From: Bifiguratus adelaidae | Lineage: Eukaryota; Mucoromycota; Endogonomycetes; Endogonales | Assembly: GCA_002261195.1 (NCBI GenBank) | Contig: MVBO01000004.1 | Location: 1-54,147 of the forward strand | Reading direction: 5' to 3' | Length of the DNA stretch: 54,147 nucleotides | In this document: positions 44,262 through 53,821 of the stretch, in pieces | Layout of the letters: the number at the start of each line of letters is the position of its first letter | How positions within the stretch are numbered: the stretch's first letter is position 1 | Translations under genes and position numbers: made by a program | Notes under the pieces: model-generated | What the model was told of the DNA's origin: nothing | Seen by the model: the letters and a program-made list of their open reading frames with translations, nothing else | Databases searched by the model: none

Positions 44262-45094
44262 TCAGAGATTCTCTAAATGTACAACGACATCGGCAAGGCG
44301 CGAAAAGTCGCTCAGATTGGATGTTCGTTCCTCTAGCTTGACTACATCATTCATGCGGATGTCAGCGCAATCCGATAAGGACACCGGCAAGCTTACCTGA
44401 TTTGCTTGGTTTGCACGTCTTGTGTTCATCATCAAAAGTCCATGACTTGTCTGCAAGAGCTAGGACGTGTTAGAGGACAAAGGGATCCAAAATGAGTATC
44501 AACATATACCTTGTTTGAGCTGTGCCTCCGACAACCCCAAAAGTGACGCAGCTTGCTCTATGCTAATGGTCGAATAGGCGTTCGCAATCAAATCGAGAAC
44601 GCGATTTCGGGTTTTCGCTGCATATTCCCAGGCATGAGTCGCAAACTTCCGCACGGTCGAGCGATCATCCTACCTCGAAGAGCCTCCATGGTGTCCTTGA
44701 CGGATGGCGACCATTGATAACTTTGCGCAGCTGAATAAAAGTCCGCATATCGCTTGTTCCACAGGCATTTGCACACCGTCCAGGCCGCCTCAACTTCAGC
44801 ATGAACAGGATTGGCCATGGACGAGGCTCGCTTGTACACTAGCCGAGCACCATTCCTAACGACATTTGAGCGTGACGTCCTGGAGCCCTCTTCCGAACTT
44901 ACAGATCGTTTTCGAGCATGTAGGTGGCCAGCAAGTTTGCTTGCGCTCTTCCGATGCTTTCTGCATCTCCGCTAAGGCAAGCCTATGCCGCAATGAGTCG
45001 CCTTGTTCCCATGATGTCGTCAACTTGCCTGAATCTCGCGAGCTTCGGCTTCTTGTGCCATAAAGGTCGACGTCACAAGCAATTTCGCGTTCAT
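44262..45094 (-). CDS. CSN8: COP9 signalosome subunit 8
   Basis: PCI-type subunit of the cullin deneddylase complex. Spliced pieces align with CSN8: LLATYMLENDLNGARLVYKR, then ANPVHAEVEAAWTVCKCLWN, FYSAAQSYQWSPSVKDTMEA, LRAKTRNRVLDLIANAYSTI, and SIEQAASLLGLSEAQLKQ. C-terminus has SRLADVVVHLEN. A 56-nt intron after MEALR removes an apparent frame change. The first intron (44983-45028) begins with CAG/GCAAGT, a GC donor. Start given at 45094; an in-frame ATG at 45115 shares bases with the plus-strand start of the next gene. Convergent with the mannosyltransferase, 35 bp between stops. Confidence 0.85.
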
Positions 45095-45113
45095 TGTTCT
45101 GTTGTTTTGACGC

Positions 45114-47372
45114 ATGACATCAGAGTCACTTGAGCCTGTAATGCCTTCAAGGGGCGATATACCGCCTGTAGTCGACGCAGAGAAGGAACAGGCTGTTGGC
45201 GAATCAGATCGTGATTCGCGGAAAAGAAAGGCATCCGTCATGGATGGTGCTGGGGAGGACAATGTTGGGAATGGAGATGGCAAACGCTTAGCTATCGCGG
45301 ATCAACGTGCAGACACTGAAGTCGCAGCAGAAGCGGAGGACAGCAATGGCCACACGGAATCGAAACCTGTAATACCCTGCGACAAATTGATTGCTGTAAA
45401 GCTTGCCGTATCTTGCGATGATCCAGAGAATGAATCAGCGATGATTACCAAGGTACGCTGCGCTCAAGCGTCGCTTTGAACTTTTTGGCTCACCACATGC
45501 CTTTCATTGCAGGATACAGCCGAGATCATGTAGGTGCCGGGGGGAAGTGAAATGGGTTTCGCCACTCTGACAGATTTTCTAGCGAATTCAGTTATGCTGT
45601 AATGGATGTGGCTACACTGAACATTATTCATCAAGTGCAGCAGTATGTTAAGCCTCAGTCTTTGCCACTGACAGATTACTGCACATCATTGACCGGCATT
45701 ACCTCTGAAATGCTCCAAGATGCGCAAGACTTGGAGATGGCCGCTTATAGCATTTGCGATTACATTGGGAGGGAGTTGGAGGCCACAAGCAACACGTTTT
45801 GTTTTGTGACATATGGTGCTGGGGATTTACGGGTTCAATTGCCAAGGGAGATTGAGCGTAAGCAGATCCAGGTACCACAATACCTAGTGTATCCGAGGAT
45901 GTTCGATTTGAAGATGGAGTGGAAACGCCTTCGCGCACACCATCCCAACTACCCTGTAGAGCCACAATCCATCTCGGGGATGGCCAATGCTCTCGGTCTT
46001 GAAAAACGGACAACGCCTTCCGCGCTCAATGAGTGCCTGTCCATGTGCGACATTGTCAGGCATATGGCAGGCTTTCAATATCCCGACATCTTGATCCAAC
46101 CAATAGACACCAATGCGGATATGCAGCAGTTTCAGATGGAGCAATCTACCGTGATCCATCTTTCGGGCTTACCTTATCCTTTAAAGCAGAATGAGTTAGA
46201 GGATTGGTTTGCGTCGGTGGTTGGTTTGAAGCCGTTGAAGTTGTCGATGCTGCGGTCGGCAAGCAAGCGACAAACCACGGTCTCGGGTTTTGCGCATTTG
46301 GCATCACATATGGATGCCATGAATGCGTTGGAGTTGAATGGATCGGTTTTATTGGGGAAGTCTGTTGAAGTGTCGCCAAGTAGTGCGAAAGTAACAGAAG
46401 CAGCGGCGTCGATGCTTGAGCCGTTTCCGGTGGGTCAAGTTTTGGGTCTATCCAATGGGTTAGGCACCCTAAGCGAATGGGTACTGACTGGTATGTTTCA
46501 TAAAGGGGCCAACGCATCAGCGTCAGGAAAAGCGACAGAATGCACGCTACCGCGACCGCGATCGCAGTGGATCATCGCATCCAAATGATTGGTATTGTCC
46601 AAGATGTTCGTTTAGAAATTACGCTTCACGGCAAGCGTGTATGAAATGTGACACGGAAGCGCCTTACCGGGATCGGCCCAGACGGTCACCACCGCGTGAA
46701 GAACGACGTCCGGGTGATTGGGTGTGTCCCAATCCATCCTGTGGCTTTGATCGTAACTTTCCAACGCGGAACTCATGTCATCGGTGTGGGGCTTATAAAT
46801 CCGGTGGTGGGCCGCCTCAACCTCAGGCACCGAGGGTGGCACAAATGCCTTTCAAAAAGGGCGATTGGATGTGCCCGCAGTGCAATTCGCACAACTTCGC
46901 ATCACGCACGACATGTGTGACCTGCAACGTGCCTATGCCGGCTCCACAAGCGCCTCCGGCATACTATTCCCCGCCGACATATCCCGTCGCGTCAGCCTAC
47001 CCCGGATATACCCTAAATCCGGATGGAACGTACACGTACACCGGCAACTATAATCCACCTCCGCCCAGTATATCCCAAGCGCCTGCTGTAAATAGGCGTG
47101 CTACGTTCAAGGCTGGAGACTGGATGTGTCCGACTTGCAACAGCCATAATTTCGCCTCACGGTTTCAGTGCGTACGATGCAACGGCCCTAAACCGGCAGT
47201 TTGGCCAACCGTCGATACCTCACACTTGAAACGTAAGTGACAATGGGAACGTATCAAATGAATTCTGACATGTTGTACAGCTGGTGATTGGATCTGTCCT
47301 AATTCTGCCTGCGCTTTTCACAATTTTGCAAAGAACAAAGTCTGCATTAAATGCCATACGCCGGCGCCGTAA
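45114..47372 (+). CDS. NRP1: Nrp1/ARP-type RNA-binding protein with degenerate exonuclease, RRM and five RanBP2 zinc fingers
   Basis: Cytoplasmic RNA-binding protein associated with stress granules in yeast. Order: disordered acidic N-terminus; RNase-T-like fold (EFSYAVMDVATLNIIHQVQ, LPLTDYCTSLTGI, RVQLPREIERK, LKMEWKRLRAHHP); RRM (VIHLSGLPYPLKQNELEDWF, GFAHLASHMDAMNAL); then five zinc fingers with W-x-C-P...C-x-x-C, for example GDWMCPQCNSHNFASR and GDWMCPTCNSHNFASR. The exonuclease DxE position reads DVA, so nuclease activity is doubtful. Several exons, one only 17 nt (45513-45529). Head-to-head with CSN8, essentially no spacer. Confidence 0.88.
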
Positions 47373-47495
47373 ATACTTTTGTGTAACCGTCCATATTTAG
47401 CGCGCGCGTTGGTCGATCGTCACGCCCTTTGTTCCTTTTTTCTGATGGAACGTCGAGAGGTCGAAGGTTAGAATGCAATAAAAAGGAGTACGTTC

Positions 47496-48275
47496 ATGCT
47501 TATGCTCATGCTTGAGTACATAGATAAGAGGCGCTCATCGGAATTCTTGAGGTTGCCTACACCTCAGCCTCGTGTGGAGCACATGGAGCGACAACGGGAG
47601 AAACATCTAGAATTCTATCGCAAGGCAAGGCAGTCGATGTCTATACCGCCACCACCCATGCCCAGAGATAAGGAAGTCAAGGATAAAGATCAGCAAGACA
47701 AGTCCAAGGCTGTTCGAGCGTGGCGAAACAGCATGTTGGCGGAGACATCTATGATCGGCATGGAGCGGTCAGCTCGGGGTCCTCCAGGAGATTTGCCGAA
47801 ACCTACCTCACGCGCGTCACGGAGCCTTTCGCGGGCAAGACCTGTCTCGCTGATTTCACCCGAGCAGCTCCTCGACTACTATAGCGGCAAATCATCGTCC
47901 TCCCACATCACTTCAACATCATCCGCCCTCCCGCGGAATCAGTCGGCACCACGTATGCCCGCCCGCCGACACACGAATCAAGAGACAATACAACAAGCGC
48001 GTAAATCCATTCCACGTGCGCACTCTCATGACCATATTCCGCGGACAGAGAGACAGGCCCGTCCGGTATCCATGCACGCCAGTATCGAACATGTCACACC
48101 GGTATCATTCCATCCTCAAGAACACCGTCATCGATTGCCCAATCCCTATCATCTCTCTCCACCCCTTCCCTACCTACCTTCCACTCCCTACATGATGCAA
48201 TTCCCTGTCGGTATGCCGGTACCTGTCCCTGTTCCTATGTTTGTTCCTCTTCCCTATCCTTTGCCCTTTTCCTGA
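47496..48275 (+). CDS. Disordered Ser/Pro/Arg-rich protein, function unknown
   Basis: Uninterrupted 259-codon frame. Short N-terminal helix (EYIDKRRSSEFLRL), then a basic helix (MERQREKHLEFYRKARQSM), followed by low-complexity Ser/Pro/Arg sequence with repeated RPVS and SRSLSRA and a C-terminal Pro/Tyr/Met/Val-rich end (PVGMPVPVPVPMFVPLPYPL). No known domain. The stop lies only 7 nt before the ATG of the Rai1 gene on the same strand, leaving no room for separate terminator and promoter. Could be translated from a shared transcript or be an N-terminal extension of Rai1 by unseen splicing. Confidence 0.6.
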   Translation: MLMLMLEYIDKRRSSEFLRLPTPQPRVEHMERQREKHLEFYRKARQSMSIPPPPMPRDKEVKDKDQQDKSKAVRAWRNSMLAETSMIGMERSARGPPGDLPKPTSRASRSLSRARPVSLISPEQLLDYYSGKSSSSHITSTSSALPRNQSAPRMPARRHTNQETIQQARKSIPRAHSHDHIPRTERQARPVSMHASIEHVTPVSFHPQEHRHRLPNPYHLSPPLPYLPSTPYMMQFPVGMPVPVPVPMFVPLPYPLPFS

Positions 48276-48282
48276 TTTGTCC

Positions 48283-49772
48283 ATGGAAGAACGACCGGCC
48301 AAGGTCGCTAGACTGGACAATGCCTGGACATTTCCTGTATATCCTCTTGAACGCTTTCAAGGACCTTGCGCGCCTTATAAACAACCTGTTGAAGTAGCTT
48401 CATTCAGTATTGATGGAGAGCGACGCTTTCATTATGACAATCGAGAATTGGTAAGTTCGCGCGGTACGCGTGCACCTTCTACTCGCTCACTCGGTCATAT
48501 GTAGAGGTACTATGAGCCAGCAGAGTTGGAGCATGCCGACCTATCTAGAGGTTTTGTGACGTTTGTCGACCGTGACCATGAGCAACTCGAGTATTTGGAC
48601 GCGCTGACGAGTGCCTTGTCAGCCTCAAAACGAGCGACGGGACGAGATTTGACGATAGAGAAGGGCGAAGCGGTGGATTTTGTAAGTTGAAGCGTCAGGG
48701 ATACGGGATGTTGATGCGGCGGGTCTAGGTGACTTGGCGAGGAATCATGACCAAATTCTTGGTGACACCCTTTACGGAAAACGAAGCATGGGAACTCGCT
48801 GCGACGCGATACAAGGTAGGTGTCAGGATGCCATGGCCTTCAGTTAGCTGTACTCATAAAAACTTAGGGATCCATGTAAGACAACGGTTTGCCATTGGCT
48901 TTTGCGTTAATTGGGCCCAGATATGTCGCTGAAATGTTATCTGAACGCCATAAACAACAAGCACAACCTTCGAAACGACAAGAACTCATGACCTTTTGGG
49001 GCTACAAATTCGAATCTTTGTCCACCATATCCATTCCACCTTCCCAGATCAAATCGGCCGAGCAGCGACAGGCTCTGATGGACGAACGCCAAAAGGAGAT
49101 CGTAAACTGTAACGCTCAGTACGGCTCCATTGTCAAGACGAAACTGGGACAACATCGAATCTTGATTGGTGCCGAAGTCGATTGTTGTGCGGACGAGAAA
49201 CCCAAGGATAACCCTTGTTCTCAGTACATTGAACTCAAGACATCCCGTGTAATCAAATCTAGTCGGGACGAATACTTTTTCGAAAAGTAAGTGCACACAT
49301 GGCAGCGCAACACCGTCGTTGATGTGCATATAGACGAAAACTTTTAAAATTCTGGGCACAATCCTTTCTAGCAGGAGTACCACGGATCGTCTGTGGTTTC
49401 CGTGACGACGACGGATTCGTGCAGCTTTTGCAGGATTTCAAGACGCTAGAGATACCCCGTATGGTCCGAGGCAAGAAGAATATGTGGGTAAGTGGAAAAG
49501 CCGACGGATTGTCGCTGAATTGTCGTCTCAACCTTTCCTAGGACGCGACGATATGCATGAACTTTGCTAATGCCTTGATGGTATGGCTCAAAAAACACAT
49601 CACTATAGATGATCCGGATACCCTCTACCATATATCCTGGGGACCTCCTTACCAAGAGATCAAGTTGACATGTGGAGGACATAAAGAGGCCACGTTCTTG
49701 ACGGATGCTTACTTGAATCGAGTAGGCAAAGAAGGAGCCACAGGTCGAACGGGCACGCTTATTGTAGAATGA
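48283..49772 (+). CDS. RAI1: Decapping exoribonuclease Rai1/DXO
   Basis: Removes incomplete or NAD caps and partners Rat1 in fungi. Motifs: FPVYPLERFQGPCAPYKQPV, VEVASFSIDGERRFHYD, YKGSIYVAEML after the microexon, MTFWGYKFESLST, RILIGAEVDCC (metal-binding E-x-D), YIELKTSR (second metal site E-x-K), LLKFWAQSFLAGVPRIVCGF. Exons 48283-48450, 48505-48681, 48729-48815, an 8-nt microexon 48868-48875, 48921 onward and two more. The microexon restores the GTIY-like GSIY conserved in the family. It starts 7 nt after the preceding ORF. Convergent with SLX1, 15 bp between stops. Confidence 0.93.
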
Positions 49773-49787
49773 AATTGTACAGCATAT

Positions 49788-50852
49788 TTACATGGAGGTT
49801 GAGGATGCCGCAACCTGACGGGCGCGCCGATGCATGGATTTGATGAGCTCCGCCCAATGCATCTCTAGGTGACATTGAGGACATCTTCCTGTCTTGGGCA
49901 AGAGCATAGGTGTGGGGAGCGAGGGGTTTTCGTGCGTGAGAAAATGGTGAGCCATGCAATCCAAGTGCGATGCAGCGTGACAGTGCGCGTTGGGACAGAT
50001 CAAAACGGTCGCAGCATTCTGGCCCAAGTGCGTGGGTAAGGGTCTCGATGGCAAAGTCGTCCCTTTGACCTACCGTCATGTTCTTTGATGCTCCGCATAG
50101 ATTGCATGTCCTTATATCTCCTTCGATGTCAAGAGTCGCTGTCGTGATTCATGAGCCTTCAATGCCATCATCCGGTCGAAATGCTTACCTTCCAGCTCGG
50201 TATGCTTGATGGGCAAAACGGTCAAGTCTCCGCATTGTATGGACATGTGCTTTGGAAGGCTGAGGTGTAATTGCGTTTCCATAAACGTTGATTTTAGCGT
50301 CTCATCGCAAAAGTATATGGAAAGCGGCCACCGCGTCCACGCAGGCATGGAGAGCATCAACGATAACGCCATCAATCGTGCTCCCATCAGATTGCGTCTG
50401 CGAGGGACATTATACCCTAGTAAGGCTGTGTGACATCGTTCGTAAGCCGCTCTGTCCTCGGGATTCAATCGAGAGAGAGCGTCATTGGAATACTTTGCAT
50501 TGCGTGAGTTGTAAGGATGCTGCCATGCCCACTCAAACTGGCCCATTGAACGACATATCCATGAAAAAGACATCTCATACCTGTAGCGCCGCTGGTTTGG
50601 AAGGAAAGCCATAGACCACAACGGCCATTTGCCTGGAAGATAAGTGTAAGCTACCCCGCAACCCTCATAATCTCACCCTTACCAAGGTCGACTCTTCCTA
50701 GTCTTCCACGCTCCAGCACCTATCTCCCCATTGTGCTGTCGAATTCGTCGAACAGGGTCCGGTGTCGACCCTACATAGGTACTCTTGCTCCCCTTTCGAA
50801 CCGATCGCAGCAAGTAACACGCATAAAAGTCTGGATAGCTTCCAAGGCTCAT
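49788..50852 (-). CDS. SLX1: Structure-specific endonuclease subunit Slx1
   Basis: Catalytic subunit of Slx1-Slx4, which cuts branched DNA such as Holliday junctions and collapsed forks. GIY-YIG domain: [56 protein letters not shown]-terminal RING/PHD-like zinc module: [19 protein letters not shown] and [16 protein letters not shown]. Four or more exons. Start [15 protein letters not shown] fits the family. The start codon lies only 6 nt from that of TRS31 on the opposite strand. Confidence 0.92.
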
Positions 50853-50858
50853 CTAAAA

Positions 50859-51695
50859 ATGAACACGTCCATGCGTCTTTCTGTCGCTTCGAGTACGAGT
50901 GGAGTCAATGTGCCTCAGTCAAAGGTGAAACCTATCTTGGAACGTCATCTCAACAAGACAAAAGGCGCAGAGGTACGTAGAAAGCGGGTCATTTGGTTTT
51001 GTTGAGGTACTGATGCGAATGGATGGGATAGGTTAGCTTGTCAGCCTTCACATTCCTCTTCTCCGAAGTACTTCAGTATACCCAGAAACGTGTTAATGGC
51101 ATCCAAGATCTCGAAAAGAAGTAAGTGAGCATGTTCAGAGTAGAAAAGAAGGTATCTGACGGGTGGCCTTAGGTTAAACGATATTGGCTTTCGAGTAGGT
51201 TTGAGGTTACATGAACTCTTGGTCTGGAGAGATAAGAACGGCAAGCGGGAGACCAAGATGCTCAACATTCTGTACTTTATACATACCGTTCTATGGAGAA
51301 ATATGTTTGGCAAACAGGCAGATTCGCTGGAAAAGAGTACCGAAAACGAGGATGAATGTAAGTTGCATATGGTGATGTTGTCAAAGGCTCATGAGCTTGT
51401 CATAGATATGATCTCGGACAATGAACCTATCTTGACGCGATATATCTCCGTACCAAGAGATCTATCACAGTTGAATTGCAATGCCTTTGTCGCTGGCATC
51501 GTGGGGGCCGTGTTACACGGCGCACAATTTGTAAGTAGCCGACTAGTGCGCATAGCGTCAATCATGGCTCATGCTTGCTTGTAGCCTGCGCGCGTTACTG
51601 CACATACGGTACCTATTGAAGGATACCCATCAAGGACAACCATATTGATCAAACTTGACAAGGACGTCTTGGCCCGAGAAGAGCTATTAAAATGA
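50859..51695 (+). CDS. TRS31: TRAPP complex subunit Trs31/TRAPPC5
   Basis: Core subunit of the TRAPP tethering complex, a Rab exchange factor at ER-Golgi. Spliced product: [134 protein letters not shown]. Matches TRAPPC5 closely. Four exons. ATG at 50859 or 50871 possible, before the conserved core. Head-to-head with SLX1; convergent with the M6PR-like gene, 36 bp between stops. Confidence 0.92.
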
Positions 51696-51731
51696 GTCCA
51701 TATAGCCGCTGCCACATGTATATATACAATT

Positions 51732-52856
51732 CTAATGCTCGTCATATTCGTCGTCCTCAAACCCGTCAATGAGCGTATTTTCAGCATCTAGAGACAGTCC
51801 GGTATACATGTTACGTGGTCGTGGCTTGCGACACATTGAAAATGCCATGCTGTAGACGATAATGATCATGTCCTAGCGTTATGCATGTGAGCTGACGCCG
51901 CGTTGTTCGCATCACGCCACCTTACCTTGAGCCAATCAAAGACATTGAACCAAAAGTCATAGTGAGGTATCTGCTGCAGTCCCCCAACATTGCGAACAAA
52001 TCGATTAAACAGGATACCTCCGATGAAATAGATCCCAAAACCGACGCCAATACTACGTTTCATCATGTGTCACTTTAAAGGTGCCAGCGTGCTCTATCCA
52101 CTTACAGAATGCCAAACACGTCTCCACCCGAGAGGCCTCCGCGCGAGTACTCGCCCGGACAAGCTAGCGGTGTCCGCCATACAAATGCGTACTCGCAATC
52201 CTCAAACTCCGTTACGAACTCTGGGTCGCCCTATATGCGTCCATTGAGTGGCTACTCATCGACAAGTGCTCCATCGATTCGCTTACATGACCACTGACCG
52301 CCTTGTCGCAAAAGAAGGTGATGGATATTTGACGCTTTTGATCGATATCCTTATGACAGCTGTCGCCGTTCGTGTATCTCAATTGTAGACCATCTAATTC
52401 ATTGCATGTTATTAGCCATTGCAGCCATGACCCCTTTTTGCTCGACTCACCTTGGTAGACTGGCTTGTAATTCGGTTTTCTATAGGGATAACCATGAAAA
52501 ACCGCGTTTTCCCTATACCGTCAAGTCTTACCCAATATTATATGCCTTGGTATCTTGGTGACCCTTGACCACTCCTGCCGCGTCTTCAGGATGCATGATA
52601 CCCGTCTGCTCATGGAGTATAGACTTGCAGATATTTAACCGGTACACCGCGTTAGGTGTCTCCACCACCCAGTCGTCTCTACACCCGAAACACCATTCGT
52701 CACACCTCTCATGACAATGCCTAAAGCTTACCCTGACGTCCTTGTCAATGGCGACAAATCATACCAGTTACCTTGACTATCGCTCACTGTACATTCCTTG
52801 TCCTCTTGCGCAATGACGAGAGCCGCAAACACGAGCAAAGTCCAAAACACCCGCAT
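51732..52856 (-). CDS. Cation-dependent mannose-6-phosphate-receptor-like sorting protein (Mrl1/M6PR domain)
   Basis: Type I membrane protein of the Golgi-endosome route. Signal peptide MRVFWTLLVFAALVIAQ; lumenal domain with CTVSDSQGNWYDLSPLTR, then DDWVVETPNAVYRLNICKSI, YTNGDSCHKDIDQKR, FCDKAVSG, and DCEYAFVWRTPLACPG, with paired Cys as in M6PR. One TM helix (GVGFGIYFIGGILFNRFVRN) followed by GLQQIPHYDFWFNVFDWL, the strongly conserved M6PR/Atg27 juxtamembrane motif, and a short acidic tail DEYDEH that could be a sorting signal. Six or seven exons. It starts 22 nt behind the stop of the GFA-domain gene on the same strand. Confidence 0.88.
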
Positions 52857-52858
52857 GT

Positions 52859-52864
52859 TTTATT
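52859..52864 (-). terminator. AATAAA between GFA-domain gene and M6PR-like gene
   Basis: Exact AATAAA on the minus strand, 14 nt after the GFA stop and 2 nt before the M6PR start codon. If used for GFA polyadenylation, cleavage would fall inside the M6PR coding region. Confidence 0.5.
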
Positions 52865-52878
52865 GAGCCTGTCAAATT

Positions 52879-53400
52879 CTACATTGGCATTCCCGTAAAG
52901 GAATTGGCGACGCTCAAATGCGTGGAAGGCAACTTGCGCTTGGTGTAGACTTCAAGTGTGGGAGGTTGCAATTGCTGTTTAATGTCCATGTCAAGGGTAC
53001 CTGCCTTGACAAAGATGGTGGGTAGCGCAGAGTGATGTTTATTAGCAATGGCCGATCCACACTCGGGACAAAAGAGCTACAAGGGTAATTGAGCATGGAA
53101 GGCATTGGTTTCCGGCGACCATGTTACCTTGTCAGAGATGTTGTCGCTGTCGGTTTTCTCGGCATAGGAGGCAATAGGTCCATGGATATGCAACTTGGAC
53201 TCGTCGACGCCAATTAAGAACGAATAGGGCGCACCTCCGATGCGTTGACACGAATCACAGCTAGACTGGATTGAATATCGGCCGTACCGTTAGCACAACA
53301 CTTACTGGCAGACAGCCGTGTCTGGGATCTTGCCCTCGGGATTATCAATCGTATACGTGATTTTGCCGCAAAGGCAGTGTCCTTTCAAGGTGGTTGCCAT
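52879..53400 (-). CDS. GFA/CENP-V-domain zinc protein
   Basis: Three exons. Glutathione-dependent formaldehyde-activating (GFA) fold: GHCLCGKITYTIDNPEGKIP, then VCHCDSCQRIGGAPYSFLIG (C-H-C-x-x-C), and LFCPECGSAIANK, with eight or so Cys/His for two zinc ions. Most fungal members are not proved to act on formaldehyde; some may be S-hydroxymethylglutathione synthase-like, others centromere-associated CENP-V relatives. About 145 residues. Stop is 22 nt before the M6PR-like start on the same strand. Confidence 0.88.
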
Positions 53401-53700
53401 AATAATTACAAAGAAGCGATTCCCCCTGCTGCTTGGCGCCATAGGAGCGCCTTTTTATATCTTGCTGTGTACCTGCTGCACATTGGGAACGGCAAACTTT
53501 CCATATTTGGGTAGGACAAGGCAGGTGTGAAGCGAGTCATCATCGTGCATCCATTGAGCCTTGTATACCTCATTCGATGCAAGCAAACCATGATACATAC
53601 ATGTCATGACCGTAAGAGAGCTTAATAGCATCGATCGATCGCTCTTTGTAGATGCTATTCTCTCTCAATCTACTGTGATGACATCATAAAAGACTACCTT

Positions 53701-53710
53701 CCATATAAGG
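53701..53710. promoter_or_regulatory. CArG box (CC[A/T]6GG) upstream of myosin-I
   Basis: CCATATAAGG, an exact SRF/MADS-box consensus, 112 bp before the start codon of an actin-motor gene. A few copies are expected by chance in a window this long, so function is only a suggestion. The included TATAAGG could instead act as a TATA element. Confidence 0.35.
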
Positions 53711-53742
53711 TAATCCATTGCTTGGCTTCAACGATAGACGTA

Positions 53743-53769
53743 CTCGCTCTTCCTCTCTCTTTCTCTCTT
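53743..53769 (+). promoter_or_regulatory. CT-rich tract upstream of myosin-I
   Basis: Pyrimidine-rich block 53 nt before the start codon, similar to those at the synaptobrevin and DUF1275 genes. Confidence 0.35.
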
Positions 53770-53821
53770 GGACGTTCGATAGAAGCAAGGTGTAGAGGTT
53801 GGAGGATTTGCTGATACAAAC

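Larger units (their letters stand above)
53401..53821. other. Divergent promoter region between GFA-domain gene and myosin-I
   Basis: No gene supported. Holds a CArG-like decamer and a CT tract, listed separately. Confidence 0.5.

Noticed and set aside
44640-44700. Apparent frameshift in CSN8
   Set aside because: A 56-nt GT-AG intron restores MEALRAKTRNRVLDL, which aligns with CSN8.
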